64,000 bases of DNA from Paenibacillus ottowii (GCF_006874425.1 NZ_VIJZ01000003.1:62001-126000), one strand, 5' to 3'; counted from the stretch's first letter, positions 17,101 to 27,131 are shown. Notes: generated from the letters alone by a model not told the origin. Numbers and translations are program-made.

Positions 17101-18702
17101 TTATTGCGTTTCTGCATGCTCTATTTTGTACAATCGCCACTCCCCGTCAAAGTCATGCACCAACGTGGCCCATGGCGCCCCCGTTTCAAACAGATCAGGA
17201 TAGTTCCGGTTCACCTGATCCAGCGGTACCCCTTCCACCAAGCGTGTAATCAAAACATAGTCCACCTTGGAAGCAGGGAGATTTATTAAAGATTTTCCAA
17301 AATCATAATCACTCGTAATCATAAACTTCTTCGGAATTTTACTGCTCAAAATGATCGGATAGGCTGTATAAGAATCTGTCAAAATGAGCGACGAACCATA
17401 ATGTTCATCCAGCCACGGCCCTATTTTCCGTTCAATCACTTGCCGATCATAGCTCTCATTGCCGCTATGCGTCAGATAGCTATGTTCATCAGCTGCAATC
17501 GCGGGATTCGTCAGAGCGTAGGATAACAAGCCTGCTGTTACCAACATTCCCATCGTTACCAGTGAGATTCCGATCCCACGCATTTTTCCCTTCAATAAAC
17601 TGAGCTCATACGGCAGCCAAGCAACTGTAATCGGGAATACATACATAAAATATCGGAACCAGCCAAACGAAGAATGCTTAAACATTAACAAGAGCTGCAG
17701 TCCAGGTACCGACAGAAAAATAGTCAGCAGCGTTAACGTGCTCCAATTCCAAAGACGTTTGTCCAATAGACGTATAAGCAAAATAGCAATCAACGGAGCC
17801 GCATACCATAAGGTTCGTTGCCCGACAAACTTTAGCATCAGCACAGGGTGGGCAAACATTTCCACAAAGCGTTGATCCTCCAGCAAAGCCGCTGATTGTG
17901 TGGAATTGGAATATTGCGAGCGTAAAAAGTAAAGCGGGTCGCCCATGATAATCCAGTTAAAAAAGAGCCATAGCAAACCGGAAAAGACTAGCGGCAGCAA
18001 TAATAGAAGCCATGTCGCTTCAACTTTGTACAGGCGCTCTTTTAAAGACAATTGCGTTCTACCCTTCTCTCTGTTTGTACGCCACCGATGCAGAGAAAGA
18101 ATCGTCAGCAATACGCCTACAGCCATCGCAACACCTAGCGGGACTGCTTCATAGCGAACCCAAAAGGCCAATGCAAGCGCAAAACCGGATACGATCAGAT
18201 TCGCCGCCTTGCGATCCTTAAGCCACATACAGAATCGACTCACCGTCAGCAGGATAAAAAAGATATAGGGCGAGTCACTCAAGCCGTTGAAGCCGAACAG
18301 AAACATAAACGGATTCAGTGAAAATAACAGCGCAATCAGCAAACTGGTTGCACCGTGAAGCCCTAGTTCTTTTCCCGTCCCGTACAATAATGCTGCGCTC
18401 GCCCCAGCAAACAGGCTGCTCACAATCACTGCTGCCAGCCCGTGGGAAGCGAGTGCGGGAAACAAAGGATAGAACAACAGCACAATAAGTTCCATCAAAC
18501 TCGGTAGCGGATTCCATACAAAACCGATAGCACCCAAATGTGGGTCACGGCTATACAGCACATAAAATGCATTAGCCACTCGACTGAGCGCATCGGTATG
18601 CATATAGCCCAGATGCCATGCAAAATAAATACCTACTGCCAGTTCTAAAGCAGTAATACAAGCAAACAACGACAGCAACTTTCCATGTTTCTTTACGATC
18701 AT
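17101..18702 (-). CDS. GT-C (GT39/ArnT-like) polytopic glycosyltransferase, copy 2
   Basis: 533 residues, same architecture as the 15357-16997 product: many TM segments, first-loop HTDALSR motif, GWFRYFMYVFPITVAWLPYE block and soluble C-terminal domain. ATG 18702 overlaps the TAA of the GtrA gene (TAATG) and follows AAAGAGG, so translation is coupled; an in-frame start 14 codons upstream is less likely. Having two similar GT-C copies suggests two acceptors, two linkages or two sugars served by the same carrier-lipid supply. Confidence 0.85.
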   Translation of the reverse strand: MIVKKHGKLLSLFACITALELAVGIYFAWHLGYMHTDALSRVANAFYVLYSRDPHLGAIGFVWNPLPSLMELIVLLFYPLFPALASHGLAAVIVSSLFAGASAALLYGTGKELGLHGATSLLIALLFSLNPFMFLFGFNGLSDSPYIFFILLTVSRFCMWLKDRKAANLIVSGFALALAFWVRYEAVPLGVAMAVGVLLTILSLHRWRTNREKGRTQLSLKERLYKVEATWLLLLLPLVFSGLLWLFFNWIIMGDPLYFLRSQYSNSTQSAALLEDQRFVEMFAHPVLMLKFVGQRTLWYAAPLIAILLIRLLDKRLWNWSTLTLLTIFLSVPGLQLLLMFKHSSFGWFRYFMYVFPITVAWLPYELSLLKGKMRGIGISLVTMGMLVTAGLLSYALTNPAIAADEHSYLTHSGNESYDRQVIERKIGPWLDEHYGSSLILTDSYTAYPIILSSKIPKKFMITSDYDFGKSLINLPASKVDYVLITRLVEGVPLDQVNRNYPDLFETGAPWATLVHDFDGEWRLYKIEHAETQ

Positions 18703-19118
18703 TAAACCTCTTTCTGACGCTGTTGCGGAACGGAGAAGATCCAATAGCGATTCCAGATATAATTATGAATGGGCACGATGATGGTAGTCAGGACTTCACC
18801 GATTAGATACGACCAACCGATCCAGTGAATGGTTACGTACATGAGACCAGCATTCAAAAGCAAGCCGCAGGTACAGACCAATACATATTTAAGAAACTGA
18901 GTCCGGCTTCCCTCGCCAGTCGGCTCGAACGTCCAGTTTCGGTTCAGCACATACGAAACGAGCAACGTAACTATAAAGCCTATTGTAGTAGCCGTTACCG
19001 CAGGTACCGCAAACAGCTCCACCAGCAGCACAAGCACACCGACGTGAATGCCTGTACCCAGCAGCCCGACAATACCGTATTTAATGATTGGATACTTTAG
19101 ATACGAACGTCTGATCAT
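18702..19118 (-). CDS. GtrA family membrane protein (lipid-linked sugar flippase-like)
   Basis: 138 residues, four TM segments, with the GtrA signature VGLLGTGIHVGVLVLL and the second-half YLIGEVLTTIIVPIHNYIWNRYWIF. GtrA/GtcA proteins are thought to flip polyprenyl-phosphate-sugar across the membrane. ATG 19118 lies inside the end of the upstream GT2 gene and follows GGGAG; longer in-frame starts exist. Its place between a GtrB-like synthase and GT-C transferases is the classic three-component arrangement. Confidence 0.9.
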   Translation of the reverse strand: MIRRSYLKYPIIKYGIVGLLGTGIHVGVLVLLVELFAVPAVTATTIGFIVTLLVSYVLNRNWTFEPTGEGSRTQFLKYVLVCTCGLLLNAGLMYVTIHWIGWSYLIGEVLTTIIVPIHNYIWNRYWIFSVPQQRQKEV

Positions 19119-20088
19119 GTTGATTAAACTCCCTATCCACCCACAATCGCTCAGCATTCGCCCGTTTGTCTGCAATTAGATAACGAGGTCTGGCTTTGAC
19201 TTCGTGATATATGGCGGCAATATATTCTCCTACCACTCCGATCGACAGCATGAGTACACTGCCGATAATCAAAAGCAGTAAAATGACAGTGGTAAACCCG
19301 GTCACCGCGTCACCCGTTATTTTGTGCATCAAGGTTTGAATCCCCAACACGACCGAAATCAGCATGAAAATGAGACCCATTAAACTCACTACCCGCAAAG
19401 GTACTGTCGAAAACGAAACGATCGCTTCCGCGGCCAATCGAAACAGCCCTAACGGACTCCAGCGGCTTGGACCCTCTTCTCGTGGAGCCACCCGGAACGT
19501 AATCTGGGTTTTACGAAAACCGAGCCAGGCGGTCATTCCACGAAAGAACGGCATACGCTCTGGCATCGCCATCCAGGCATCCACCACTCTTCGATCCAGC
19601 AGCTTATAATCGGAGGCATCCTTGAGATTAAAGCCGGTCAAACGATTCAAAATTGCATAGAACAAAGAAGCTCCGAGCTTTTTGCCTACAGACTCTTCTC
19701 CCCGAAATTCTTTCACACATTCAACTAAATCATAACCTTCATTTTGCCATAAACGTACCATTTCCCCGATCATCTCAGGAGGATGCTGCAAATCCCCGTC
19801 CATGACAATGATCGCATCGCCAGATGCATTTTCCAAACCTGCGCACAACGCCAGCTCCTTACCAAAATTCCGACTCAGCCGGAGCGCGAGTAAAGAGGGC
19901 ATACGACGGGACAATTCGGACAGTTTGAGCCACGTATCGTCTTTGGAACCATCATCTACAATAATAAGCTCATAACGTGAGGTGACAACAGACAGCACTC
20001 CATCAATCACCTTAAGCGAACGTTCGAGATGCGAGCCTTCATTGTACATGGGAATGACGACGGATAAAAAAGGATTTTTTGTCTCCAT
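19081..20088 (-). CDS. GT2 polyprenyl-phosphate sugar synthase (GtrB/DPM-like)
   Basis: 335 residues. A cytoplasmic GT2 domain (SVVIPMYNEGSHLERSL, IIVDDGSKDDT, VMDGDLQHPPE) is followed by two C-terminal TM segments and YIAAIYHEVKARPRY, all typical of GtrB/DpmA/CsbB enzymes that load glucose, mannose or GlcNAc on undecaprenyl phosphate. ATG 20088 follows AGAAGGAGCAAGA; an upstream ATG at 20109 is weaker. It overlaps the GtrA gene by 38 bases and lies 23 bases after the MshEN-GT2 gene. Confidence 0.93.
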   Translation of the reverse strand: METKNPFLSVVIPMYNEGSHLERSLKVIDGVLSVVTSRYELIIVDDGSKDDTWLKLSELSRRMPSLLALRLSRNFGKELALCAGLENASGDAIIVMDGDLQHPPEMIGEMVRLWQNEGYDLVECVKEFRGEESVGKKLGASLFYAILNRLTGFNLKDASDYKLLDRRVVDAWMAMPERMPFFRGMTAWLGFRKTQITFRVAPREEGPSRWSPLGLFRLAAEAIVSFSTVPLRVVSLMGLIFMLISVVLGIQTLMHKITGDAVTGFTTVILLLLIIGSVLMLSIGVVGEYIAAIYHEVKARPRYLIADKRANAERLWVDREFNQHDQTFVSKVSNH

Positions 20089-20111
20089 TCTTGCTCCTTC
20101 TTTCTTCATAT

Positions 20112-22571
20112 TCAGGAGGACTGTGCCGGGGTATCATCCAAGTCGTGCATATCGGTCAGACCATGCGTCGTCTTCTCCCAATAGAACGGCTTGGTTATAA
20201 GCTGCCAAGCTGCTTTTATCGCGGCTATACTCATAAGTACCCAATATAACGGCGAGAGTAGCCCATATTTGACCATCGCGTATGAAAATGTTCGTTCACC
20301 GCGCTCTTCCAGTTCCCCGATGACCCAATACATGCCGGCCACATTACTGAATACGAACAGAAAGTTACCGATATAAAATTCCGCGCTGGCCAAGTAGTAC
20401 ACATAGCCCGGGAACAGTTTGGGAATAAAGGACAGCTCCCAGCCAAACCACAAAATAAGCAAGCCCCAAAAAATAGGGTTCAACAACGGCAACATCGGCG
20501 TCGCCAGAATCATCACCTGAAAACCGAAAAAGCCTTTCCAGCCCACTTCGCGCACCAGCTTAACCGGATTGCGCATATGGACCAACCATGTCTGCATATA
20601 TCCCTTGATCCAACGTGAACGCTGACGAATCCAGTTGCCCACGCGGCTGTTCGCTTCCTCCCATGTGCGGGAATCGACAATGGCCGTTTTGTAACCCCCT
20701 TTATACAGACGAATGCCCAGATCCGCATCCTCGGTTACATTATAGGGGTCCCACGCATTAATATCTTTTAATACAGATACCCGAAAATGATTGGACGTAC
20801 CGCCCAACGGAATCGGGGTATCTAACTGCATAATTCCTGGCAGCAGCAATTCAAACCACATACTGTATTCTTGTGTGAACCAGCGGGTCAGCAAATTTTG
20901 GGTACTGTTAAAATAATTGAGCTTTGCTTGAATACATGCGTAATTTTCAGGGAGTAAATCAAACGCGGCAATCACCTTTTTAAGTTGGTCGGCATCGGGA
21001 CGATCCTCCGCATCGTAAATGACGACAAACTCGCCGCGAGCGCGAATAAGTCCATAATTACAAGCCTTTGGTTTGGTTTTCGGCAAGCCATCAGGCACGA
21101 CCAATGTGGTGTAATAGGCTGGCAGCTTCATTTCCCGCAACAGCTCAATCGTCTCAATGTCGTCCTCTTCAATCAACAGCCGTACGTCCAGCTTGGACTT
21201 TGGATAATCCAACTGTTCCAAATTCCGCAACAACATCGGAAGCACGCCCGCTTCCCTATACATCGGGACAAGAATCGTATAAATCGGCAGTTTCTTTTCA
21301 TCCATAGCGTCTACCTCTTCCTTCGTGAAACGAAGCTGCGCCCCGCGCCGGGAACCGAGATAGATAATTCCAAATTTGAAAAGCGTCATCGCAAAATAAA
21401 AAAGCTGGATCATCATATTAATGATCAGCACTGTCTTCCAGCTGTTCCAGAAGAGGCCGAGCAATGTGATCATTCCCATGGCTGCAAACACCCAGAGCTG
21501 TCCCTTGGTAAAGGTGGTCCGCGCCGAATTGTGCGGTTCTTTTTCCAACAGCCCGGTCGTGCTCTCCTGCATCATTTCTTCACCGTAGATTTTACCCCAG
21601 AGTTGCTCCATCTCTTCCTTTGTAGCAAGCACTTGCTCTACCGGCATACCCAGAATTTCCTCCAGCCTCAAGCGGCGCTCTTCTGGCAACGGATCACTGA
21701 CCGCTACAATATAACGGTTCATATATTGATGGATGACGACCACGCCATAAGCCATGGCCACTTGCTCAGGTAGTTTGTACGCCGCGTCCAGCGCCAGCTC
21801 TTCACCAATACGCCCGATTCGGTTCTGGGTAGCAATCGCGCGGTACAAATCCGCAGGCTCCAGCATTTGCAGTGACAGCAAAATGTCGCCGAGCAGTCCG
21901 CCGCTCTTCGCCTGGAACTCAAGCGCGCGCTCTAGCTGCTCTGGTGAGATATAGCCGGAACGAACCAGCATGTCGCCTAATCTTTCCTTGGACTCATCAC
22001 TATCAATCTGCTCATGTAGCTGCTCTGTTGTAATGAAGCCCATCTCTACAAGAATATCGCCCAGTCTGCCACCGTAACGCTTCTGGTTGCGGATCGCGTC
22101 TGTCAACTGATCGCGGGTGATCAACCCGCTCTCCACTAATTGATCTCCCAGGCGGGCCTTGCCGTTTCGTCCGGTTGACGTTTCTGCTGCAGACTCTCCG
22201 CCTTCTGTACCTGTGATACTGGAGGCTACACCCATAGCAGCCCCTGCTGCTACCTGTTCCTGCCCAGATGCATACTGGACTTGCGCCTCTTGCTCCTGTC
22301 CATCCTGTATCCCTTCATCCAGCAATTGTTCCACAGCTGCTGCCGTATCATTCGCATTCTGAATAGCCTGAATACGCAGTTCTGTATCCCGAAGTCGCCG
22401 TTCCAGCTCTTCGATGTGGAAATCAAGCTTGTACAGTATCGGGGCCTGCTCAGCACGCTGTGCCTCTAGCTGTTGTTGCAGTTGTTCGATTCGCTGACGC
22501 TCTTCTTTTATTCTTCTCTTGGTTTGGCGAATTGAAACTCCTCCAACCTGCCACCTAAGCTTGTCACCCAT
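20112..22571 (-). CDS. MshEN (c-di-GMP-binding) - cellulose-synthase-like GT2 fusion
   Basis: 819 residues. Residues about 15-85 form a coiled coil. Residues 140-249 hold a run of MshEN-type repeats; RLGDQLVESGLITRDQLTDA and RLGDMLVRSGYISPEQLERA fit the known c-di-GMP motif RLGxx(L/V/I)(L/V/I)xxG, each with the closing Gln, and two further copies are less exact. A pair of TM segments near 350-405 precedes a processive-type GT2 domain (about 425-690) with YDAEDRPD, TEDADLG and QRSRW, then more TM segments to about 800. This resembles NfrB, in which GT2 and MshEN are joined and c-di-GMP activates sugar transfer, but with the order reversed. I infer a membrane polysaccharide synthase switched by c-di-GMP. 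ATG 22571 overlaps the upstream gene by 8 bases. Confidence 0.85.
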   Translation of the reverse strand: MGDKLRWQVGGVSIRQTKRRIKEERQRIEQLQQQLEAQRAEQAPILYKLDFHIEELERRLRDTELRIQAIQNANDTAAAVEQLLDEGIQDGQEQEAQVQYASGQEQVAAGAAMGVASSITGTEGGESAAETSTGRNGKARLGDQLVESGLITRDQLTDAIRNQKRYGGRLGDILVEMGFITTEQLHEQIDSDESKERLGDMLVRSGYISPEQLERALEFQAKSGGLLGDILLSLQMLEPADLYRAIATQNRIGRIGEELALDAAYKLPEQVAMAYGVVVIHQYMNRYIVAVSDPLPEERRLRLEEILGMPVEQVLATKEEMEQLWGKIYGEEMMQESTTGLLEKEPHNSARTTFTKGQLWVFAAMGMITLLGLFWNSWKTVLIINMMIQLFYFAMTLFKFGIIYLGSRRGAQLRFTKEEVDAMDEKKLPIYTILVPMYREAGVLPMLLRNLEQLDYPKSKLDVRLLIEEDDIETIELLREMKLPAYYTTLVVPDGLPKTKPKACNYGLIRARGEFVVIYDAEDRPDADQLKKVIAAFDLLPENYACIQAKLNYFNSTQNLLTRWFTQEYSMWFELLLPGIMQLDTPIPLGGTSNHFRVSVLKDINAWDPYNVTEDADLGIRLYKGGYKTAIVDSRTWEEANSRVGNWIRQRSRWIKGYMQTWLVHMRNPVKLVREVGWKGFFGFQVMILATPMLPLLNPIFWGLLILWFGWELSFIPKLFPGYVYYLASAEFYIGNFLFVFSNVAGMYWVIGELEERGERTFSYAMVKYGLLSPLYWVLMSIAAIKAAWQLITKPFYWEKTTHGLTDMHDLDDTPAQSS

Positions 22572-22815
22572 GAATTCCCGCCCTTTCAATCCAGCGCCGC
22601 TCTTCCGCAAGCGCGTCTGCAAGCTGCTGCTTTAACTCAGCATCCCGCTGCTTTTTCCGTTCAAGCGCTGCGTGGAAAAGCTCACGCTCCTCACGCAGCA
22701 ACTTCTCCGCTTGGATTCGCTCCTCATGCAATGAGGATACGAGTTGATCTGCGTCAGTAGCACGATAACCGATCCAAACACTCTTAAGCTGGCGCGTCGT
22801 TCGTTTAGTTCTCAT
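22564..22815 (-). CDS. Small coiled-coil protein, first gene of the glycosylation operon
   Basis: 83 residues, nearly all predicted helix with long charged heptad stretches (EERIQAEKLLREEREL). It has an excellent AGGGAGGTATT before the ATG, and its end overlaps the MshEN-GT2 start, so it is very likely real. The N-terminal SVWIGYRATDADQLVSSL weakly recalls the GY-x(n) helix start of DivIVA-type proteins; this is a visual impression only. It may bind the coiled coil at the start of the downstream synthase. No known family recognised. Confidence 0.75.
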   Translation of the reverse strand: MRTKRTTRQLKSVWIGYRATDADQLVSSLHEERIQAEKLLREERELFHAALERKKQRDAELKQQLADALAEERRWIERAGIHG

Positions 22816-23235
22816 AATACCTCCCTGGATCGTCCCGACTCTGCCTTTTGCCCTGTCGCTACTTCAATATTTTTACCCACATTTTTTTACAGCATTTTTC
22901 CGAAACCAGGACATACCTGCTTTCTCATTGAAGCCCTTCATTTACACGTTTATGAAATTCGCTTGGGTGAAAAAACCAATAAATACTTGACAATGATTTA
23001 TCATATATGCTTCTTGTTCTACTAAATTGGTAATTCAATGAAAAACTTAGTGCTATTCTACCATAATCATGGTAGGCGTAGTATACATAAATGTAAATTC
23101 TAGAAACTTTCACACTAATGTATGAACAGGTATATAGAACTATATGTATCAACCTTCGCACTCGATAGACTTCCAATAATCTATGTAGTTCATGATTATC
23201 CCGATCATAAATCATTCGAATACCTCAGAAAACAC
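22816..23235. other. Intergenic region upstream of the glycosylation operon
   Basis: AT-rich stretch that must hold the promoter of the minus-strand operon. I see no convincing -35/-10 pair on the minus strand. A plus-strand TTGACA at about 22987 lacks a matching -10. A 96-codon minus-strand frame (22925-23215) has no ribosome binding site and biased composition, so I do not call it. Confidence 0.5.
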
Positions 23236-23262
23236 AAAAGACACCGCGAACGGTGCCTTTGA
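23236..23262 (-). terminator. Terminator of the arginine operon
   Basis: Minus-strand AAGGCACCG-TTCG-CGGTGTCTT followed by TTGTGTTTT, about 80 bases past the argH stop. Confidence 0.85.
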
Positions 23263-23343
23263 AAACATAGCTGGCAAATATTCTTAAAATCTGATTTTAC
23301 ACAGCATCCCATTGCTGTGCAAGAGAATAATTCTTTTTTTGGA

Positions 23344-24756
23344 TTAATTTCTGGACTTATGACCTTCGAACCATATTGATGTGTTTGCCAGAAGCTGTTC
23401 ACTACGCCCAATGGCTGCCTTCACCTGGTCTGTGGCGGTTCCGCCATACACATTCCGAGCATTGACTACCGCTTCTGGTTGAAGCACCTCGTAAATGCGC
23501 TCGTCGAACAGATCCGAAAACTGCTGGAATTCATCCAGTTTTAGATCAAGCAGATATTTGCCCTGCTGGATGCAGTACAGCACCGTTTTGCCAATGACCT
23601 CATGGGCCTGGCGGAATGGAAGCCCCTTGCCGACCAGGAAGTCCGCAATATCCGTTGCGTTGGAAAAATCCTGGTTAACCGCTTGACGCATGCGATCCTT
23701 GTTAACCTTCATCGTGGCGATCATCGGAGCGAACAATTGCAAGGCTCCCTCCAGCGTAGCCACCGTATCGAACATTCCTTCTTTATCCTCCTGCATGTCC
23801 TTGTTGTATGCCAGTGGCAAGGACTTCAGTACAGTCAGCAGACCGACGAGATTTCCGTAGACACGCCCGGTTTTGCCACGTACAAGCTCCGGTACATCCG
23901 GGTTTTTCTTCTGTGGCATAATACTGCTGCCTGTGCAGAAAGCATCATCCAGTTCGACAAAACCAAACTCTGTGCTGCTCCATAGCACCAGTTCTTCACT
24001 CAGACGGGACAAATGCGTCATAATTAGCGAGGCCCCGGCCAGAAATTCCACGATGAAGTCCCGGTCACTGACAGCGTCCAGACTATTTTCATAGACTCCG
24101 TCAAAACCCAATTGCTCTGCTACAAAATGACGGTCGATCGGGAAAGTGGTTCCTGCCAAAGCGCCAGCCCCTAGCGGCAACACATTGATGCGCTTGTAGC
24201 TGTCTTTAAGACGGTCAATGTCACGCTCCAGCATGGACACATACGCCAGCAAATGATGTGCGAACAAAATAGGCTGAGCACGCTGCAAGTGTGTGTACCC
24301 AGGTACAATCGTATCCAGATTGTCTTTAGCCTGCCCAATTAAAGCAACTTGTACATCGTGCAACATACCTACCAGCGATACCACACGTCCGCGCAAATAC
24401 AAGTGCATATCCGTTGCTACCTGATCGTTACGACTGCGTCCAGTATGCAGCTTACCGCCGACAGGACCAATGGCTTCGATCAGATTTTTTTCGATATTCA
24501 TGTGAATATCCTCATCCGAAACGGAAAATTCAATTTCCCCACGGCGGATACGCTCCAGAACGGTATGCAGTCCTCCCTTGATCGTGTCCGCATCCTCCTG
24601 CGGAATAATGCCGCATTTGCCCAGCATGGCCACATGGGCCAAACTGCCTTGAATATCTTCTTCCGCCAACGCTTGATCAAACCCAATAGAAGCCGTATAT
24701 TCCTCTACCAGTTTGTTTGTTTGCTTTGTAAACCGTCCGCCCCATAGCTTACTCAT
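23344..24756 (-). CDS. argH: Argininosuccinate lyase
   Basis: 470 residues. Splits argininosuccinate to arginine and fumarate, the last step of arginine synthesis. The fumarase/lyase superfamily signature [12 protein letters not shown] is present, along with [13 protein letters not shown] and the N-terminal KLWGGRF. ATG 24756 lies behind GAGAGGGGATC; an in-frame start nine codons earlier is less likely. Last gene of the arg operon, 88 bases after argG. Confidence 0.97.
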   Translation of the reverse strand: MSKLWGGRFTKQTNKLVEEYTASIGFDQALAEEDIQGSLAHVAMLGKCGIIPQEDADTIKGGLHTVLERIRRGEIEFSVSDEDIHMNIEKNLIEAIGPVGGKLHTGRSRNDQVATDMHLYLRGRVVSLVGMLHDVQVALIGQAKDNLDTIVPGYTHLQRAQPILFAHHLLAYVSMLERDIDRLKDSYKRINVLPLGAGALAGTTFPIDRHFVAEQLGFDGVYENSLDAVSDRDFIVEFLAGASLIMTHLSRLSEELVLWSSTEFGFVELDDAFCTGSSIMPQKKNPDVPELVRGKTGRVYGNLVGLLTVLKSLPLAYNKDMQEDKEGMFDTVATLEGALQLFAPMIATMKVNKDRMRQAVNQDFSNATDIADFLVGKGLPFRQAHEVIGKTVLYCIQQGKYLLDLKLDEFQQFSDLFDERIYEVLQPEAVVNARNVYGGTATDQVKAAIGRSEQLLANTSIWFEGHKSRN

Positions 24757-24844
24757 TGCATGATCCCCTCTCTGCAATAACAAGCCGCCCTCGTCGTTTG
24801 GACAAGAACGGCCCGCATTCCGTACATTTGTTTAGATTACATTC

Positions 24845-26080
24845 TTATTTATGATTTTGTGTTACACCCGCATTGACCTTCAAACGCAAAGCATTCAAGC
24901 GGATAAAGCCTGTCGCATCGCCTTGATCGTAGGCTTGTGTCGGATCAGCTTCCATGGTTGCAATGTCTGGATTGTACAAGCTAACCGGACTTTTGACACC
25001 TGCACCGATAATGTTGCCTTTGTACAGCTTCACGCGCACGGTACCCGTGACATTTTTCTGGCTCTCATGAACCAGAGCCTGTAAAGCGACACGTTCTGGC
25101 GCGAACCAGAATCCATTGTATACCAAGGTAGCATAACGGGTAATCAGGCTATCTCGCAGATTCATAACCTCGCGATCCATCGTGATCGATTCCATTTTGC
25201 GGTGAGCTGTGAACAAGATTGTACCGCCTGGCGTCTCATAGACTCCACGACTTTTCATCCCCACAAAACGGTTCTCCACCATATCTACACGTCCGATACC
25301 GTGCTTACCGCCCAGTTCATTCAGTTTTTCCATCACTTGCAGTGGAGTTAGCTGTTCACCATTTAAAGCAACGCAGTTGCCTGCTTTAAATTCCAGTTCC
25401 AAATATTCTGCTTCATCAGGCGCATCCTCCGGCGCATTGCTGAGCAAGAACATTTCTTTATTTTCAGGAGCACTCGGATCAAACCAAGGGTCCTCCAACA
25501 CGCCGCTTTCATAGCTGATATGCAACAGATTGCGGTCCATGGAGTACGGCTTGGCTGCGGAGGCGGTTACCGGAATACCGTGTTTTTCCGCATAAGCAAT
25601 CATTTCTGCCCGGCCCGGGAACTGATTGCGGAACTCCTCCAGCCGCCAAGGTGCAATGACTTGGATATCCGGCGTTAGCGCCGCTGCGTTCAGCTCGAAG
25701 CGCACCTGATCGTTACCTTTGCCTGTTGCGCCGTGAGCAATGGCTGTTGCTCCCTCGGCAATCGCAATATCGACCATCCGCTTAGCGATCAATGGACGTG
25801 CAATACTCGTTCCGAGCAAATATTGCCCTTCATATAAAGCACCCGCTTGAAACATCGGGTAGATAAAATCCTTGGCGAATTCATCGCGCAGGTCATCGAT
25901 GTACACTTTGGAAGCCCCGGTAGCGAGTGCTTTTTCCTCCAGGCCGTCCAGTTCTTCCTTTTGACCGATATCTGCGGTGAATGCGATGATTTCAGCATCA
26001 TAGGTTTCCTTAAGCCATTTCAGAATGACCGACGTATCCAGACCGCCGGAATATGCGAGTACGATTTTTTCTTTTGCCAT
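24845..26080 (-). CDS. argG: Argininosuccinate synthase
   Basis: 411 residues. Joins citrulline and aspartate using ATP. The N-type ATP pyrophosphatase loop [10 protein letters not shown] is at the N-terminus, then [14 protein letters not shown] and [13 protein letters not shown]. Full length for the family. It sits between argF and argH in the same direction with small gaps. Confidence 0.97.
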   Translation of the reverse strand: MAKEKIVLAYSGGLDTSVILKWLKETYDAEIIAFTADIGQKEELDGLEEKALATGASKVYIDDLRDEFAKDFIYPMFQAGALYEGQYLLGTSIARPLIAKRMVDIAIAEGATAIAHGATGKGNDQVRFELNAAALTPDIQVIAPWRLEEFRNQFPGRAEMIAYAEKHGIPVTASAAKPYSMDRNLLHISYESGVLEDPWFDPSAPENKEMFLLSNAPEDAPDEAEYLELEFKAGNCVALNGEQLTPLQVMEKLNELGGKHGIGRVDMVENRFVGMKSRGVYETPGGTILFTAHRKMESITMDREVMNLRDSLITRYATLVYNGFWFAPERVALQALVHESQKNVTGTVRVKLYKGNIIGAGVKSPVSLYNPDIATMEADPTQAYDQGDATGFIRLNALRLKVNAGVTQNHK

Positions 26081-26126
26081 TATTAAAGTCCTCCCCGATG
26101 CTTATACCTCTTCTTAACGATCAACC

Positions 26127-27083
26127 TTATCCCATTAAAGCAACTAGCAACGCTTTTTGCGCATGCAGACGGTTCTCCGCTTCATCAAAAATGACCGAAT
26201 GGGGACCATCGATTACGCCTGCACTCACTTCTTCCCCACGATGCGCAGGTAGACAGTGCAGGAATAAATAATCCGGCTTCGCGAGCTTAACCAGCTCCTC
26301 ATTCACTTGAAAATCAGCAAAAGCAAGCTCACGTTCCTTCTGCTCTTCCTCAAAGCCCATGCTTGCCCACACATCCGTGTAGATCGCATCGGCATCTTTT
26401 ACTGCTTCCTGCGGACTTTGAGTGATCACAATTTCACTACCTGTCTGTTTGGCAATCTCACGGGATACCGCAACCACACTCGGGTCAGGCTCGTATCCAG
26501 CTGGACTTGCAATGGAGACATGCACTCCGAGCTTGGCTCCACCAATCAAGAGGGAATGCGCCATATTGTTGCCGTCTCCAATATAAACCAGCTTGAGCCC
26601 TTTTAGCTTGCCCTTTTGCTCATACAAGGTTTGATAATCAGCCAGCACCTGACACGGATGCGCCAAATCGCTCAAGCCATTGATTACAGGGACGGATGCA
26701 TAACGTGCCAATTCTACAACATTATCGTGTCCAAAGGTACGAATCATAATGCCGTCCAGATAACGTGACATGACCTGGGCCATGTCGCTAATAGGTTCAC
26801 CGCGGCCGAGCTGAATGTCATTCTTGCTGAGGAAAAGGGCATGCCCGCCCAACTGATACATACCGACTTCAAAGGACACCCGTGTACGTGTGGAGGATTT
26901 TTCGAAAATCAGTCCAAGCGTTTTCCCCTTCAGCGGCTGATAAACTTCCCCGTTTTTGTGCTTACGCTTAATTTCAATAGCGAGCTCAATTAAATACTGG
27001 ATTTCCTCTGGCGAATAGTCGTCCAGCTCAAGAAAGTCCCGCCCTTTCAAGTTCACTTGTTGCAGTGCGCCGCCCTGGCTCAT
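26127..27083 (-). CDS. argF: Ornithine carbamoyltransferase
   Basis: 318 residues. Makes citrulline from ornithine and carbamoyl phosphate. The carbamoyl-phosphate loop SSTRTRVSFE and the ornithine-side HCLPAHRGEEV are visible, plus DGIMIRTFGH and HPCQVLADY. Complete. Placed between argD and argG. Anabolic role inferred from the operon. Confidence 0.97.
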   Translation of the reverse strand: MSQGGALQQVNLKGRDFLELDDYSPEEIQYLIELAIEIKRKHKNGEVYQPLKGKTLGLIFEKSSTRTRVSFEVGMYQLGGHALFLSKNDIQLGRGEPISDMAQVMSRYLDGIMIRTFGHDNVVELARYASVPVINGLSDLAHPCQVLADYQTLYEQKGKLKGLKLVYIGDGNNMAHSLLIGGAKLGVHVSIASPAGYEPDPSVVAVSREIAKQTGSEIVITQSPQEAVKDADAIYTDVWASMGFEEEQKERELAFADFQVNEELVKLAKPDYLFLHCLPAHRGEEVSAGVIDGPHSVIFDEAENRLHAQKALLVALMG

Positions 27084-27131
27084 ACGATCCTCTCCTTATA
27101 CCCTCTTGTCTCGAATGCTTCTGCCTTTACT

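Noticed and set aside
20985-21773. 262-codon plus-strand frame
   Set aside because: Antisense to the GT2 domain of the MshEN-GT2 gene; no initiation signal and no domain.
22985-23012. TTGACA considered as a plus-strand promoter
   Set aside because: No acceptable -10 at 16-18 bases and no plus-strand gene follows.
22925-23215. 96-codon minus-strand frame upstream of the glycosylation operon
   Set aside because: Very Tyr/Ile/Arg-rich translation of AT-rich DNA with no Shine-Dalgarno.
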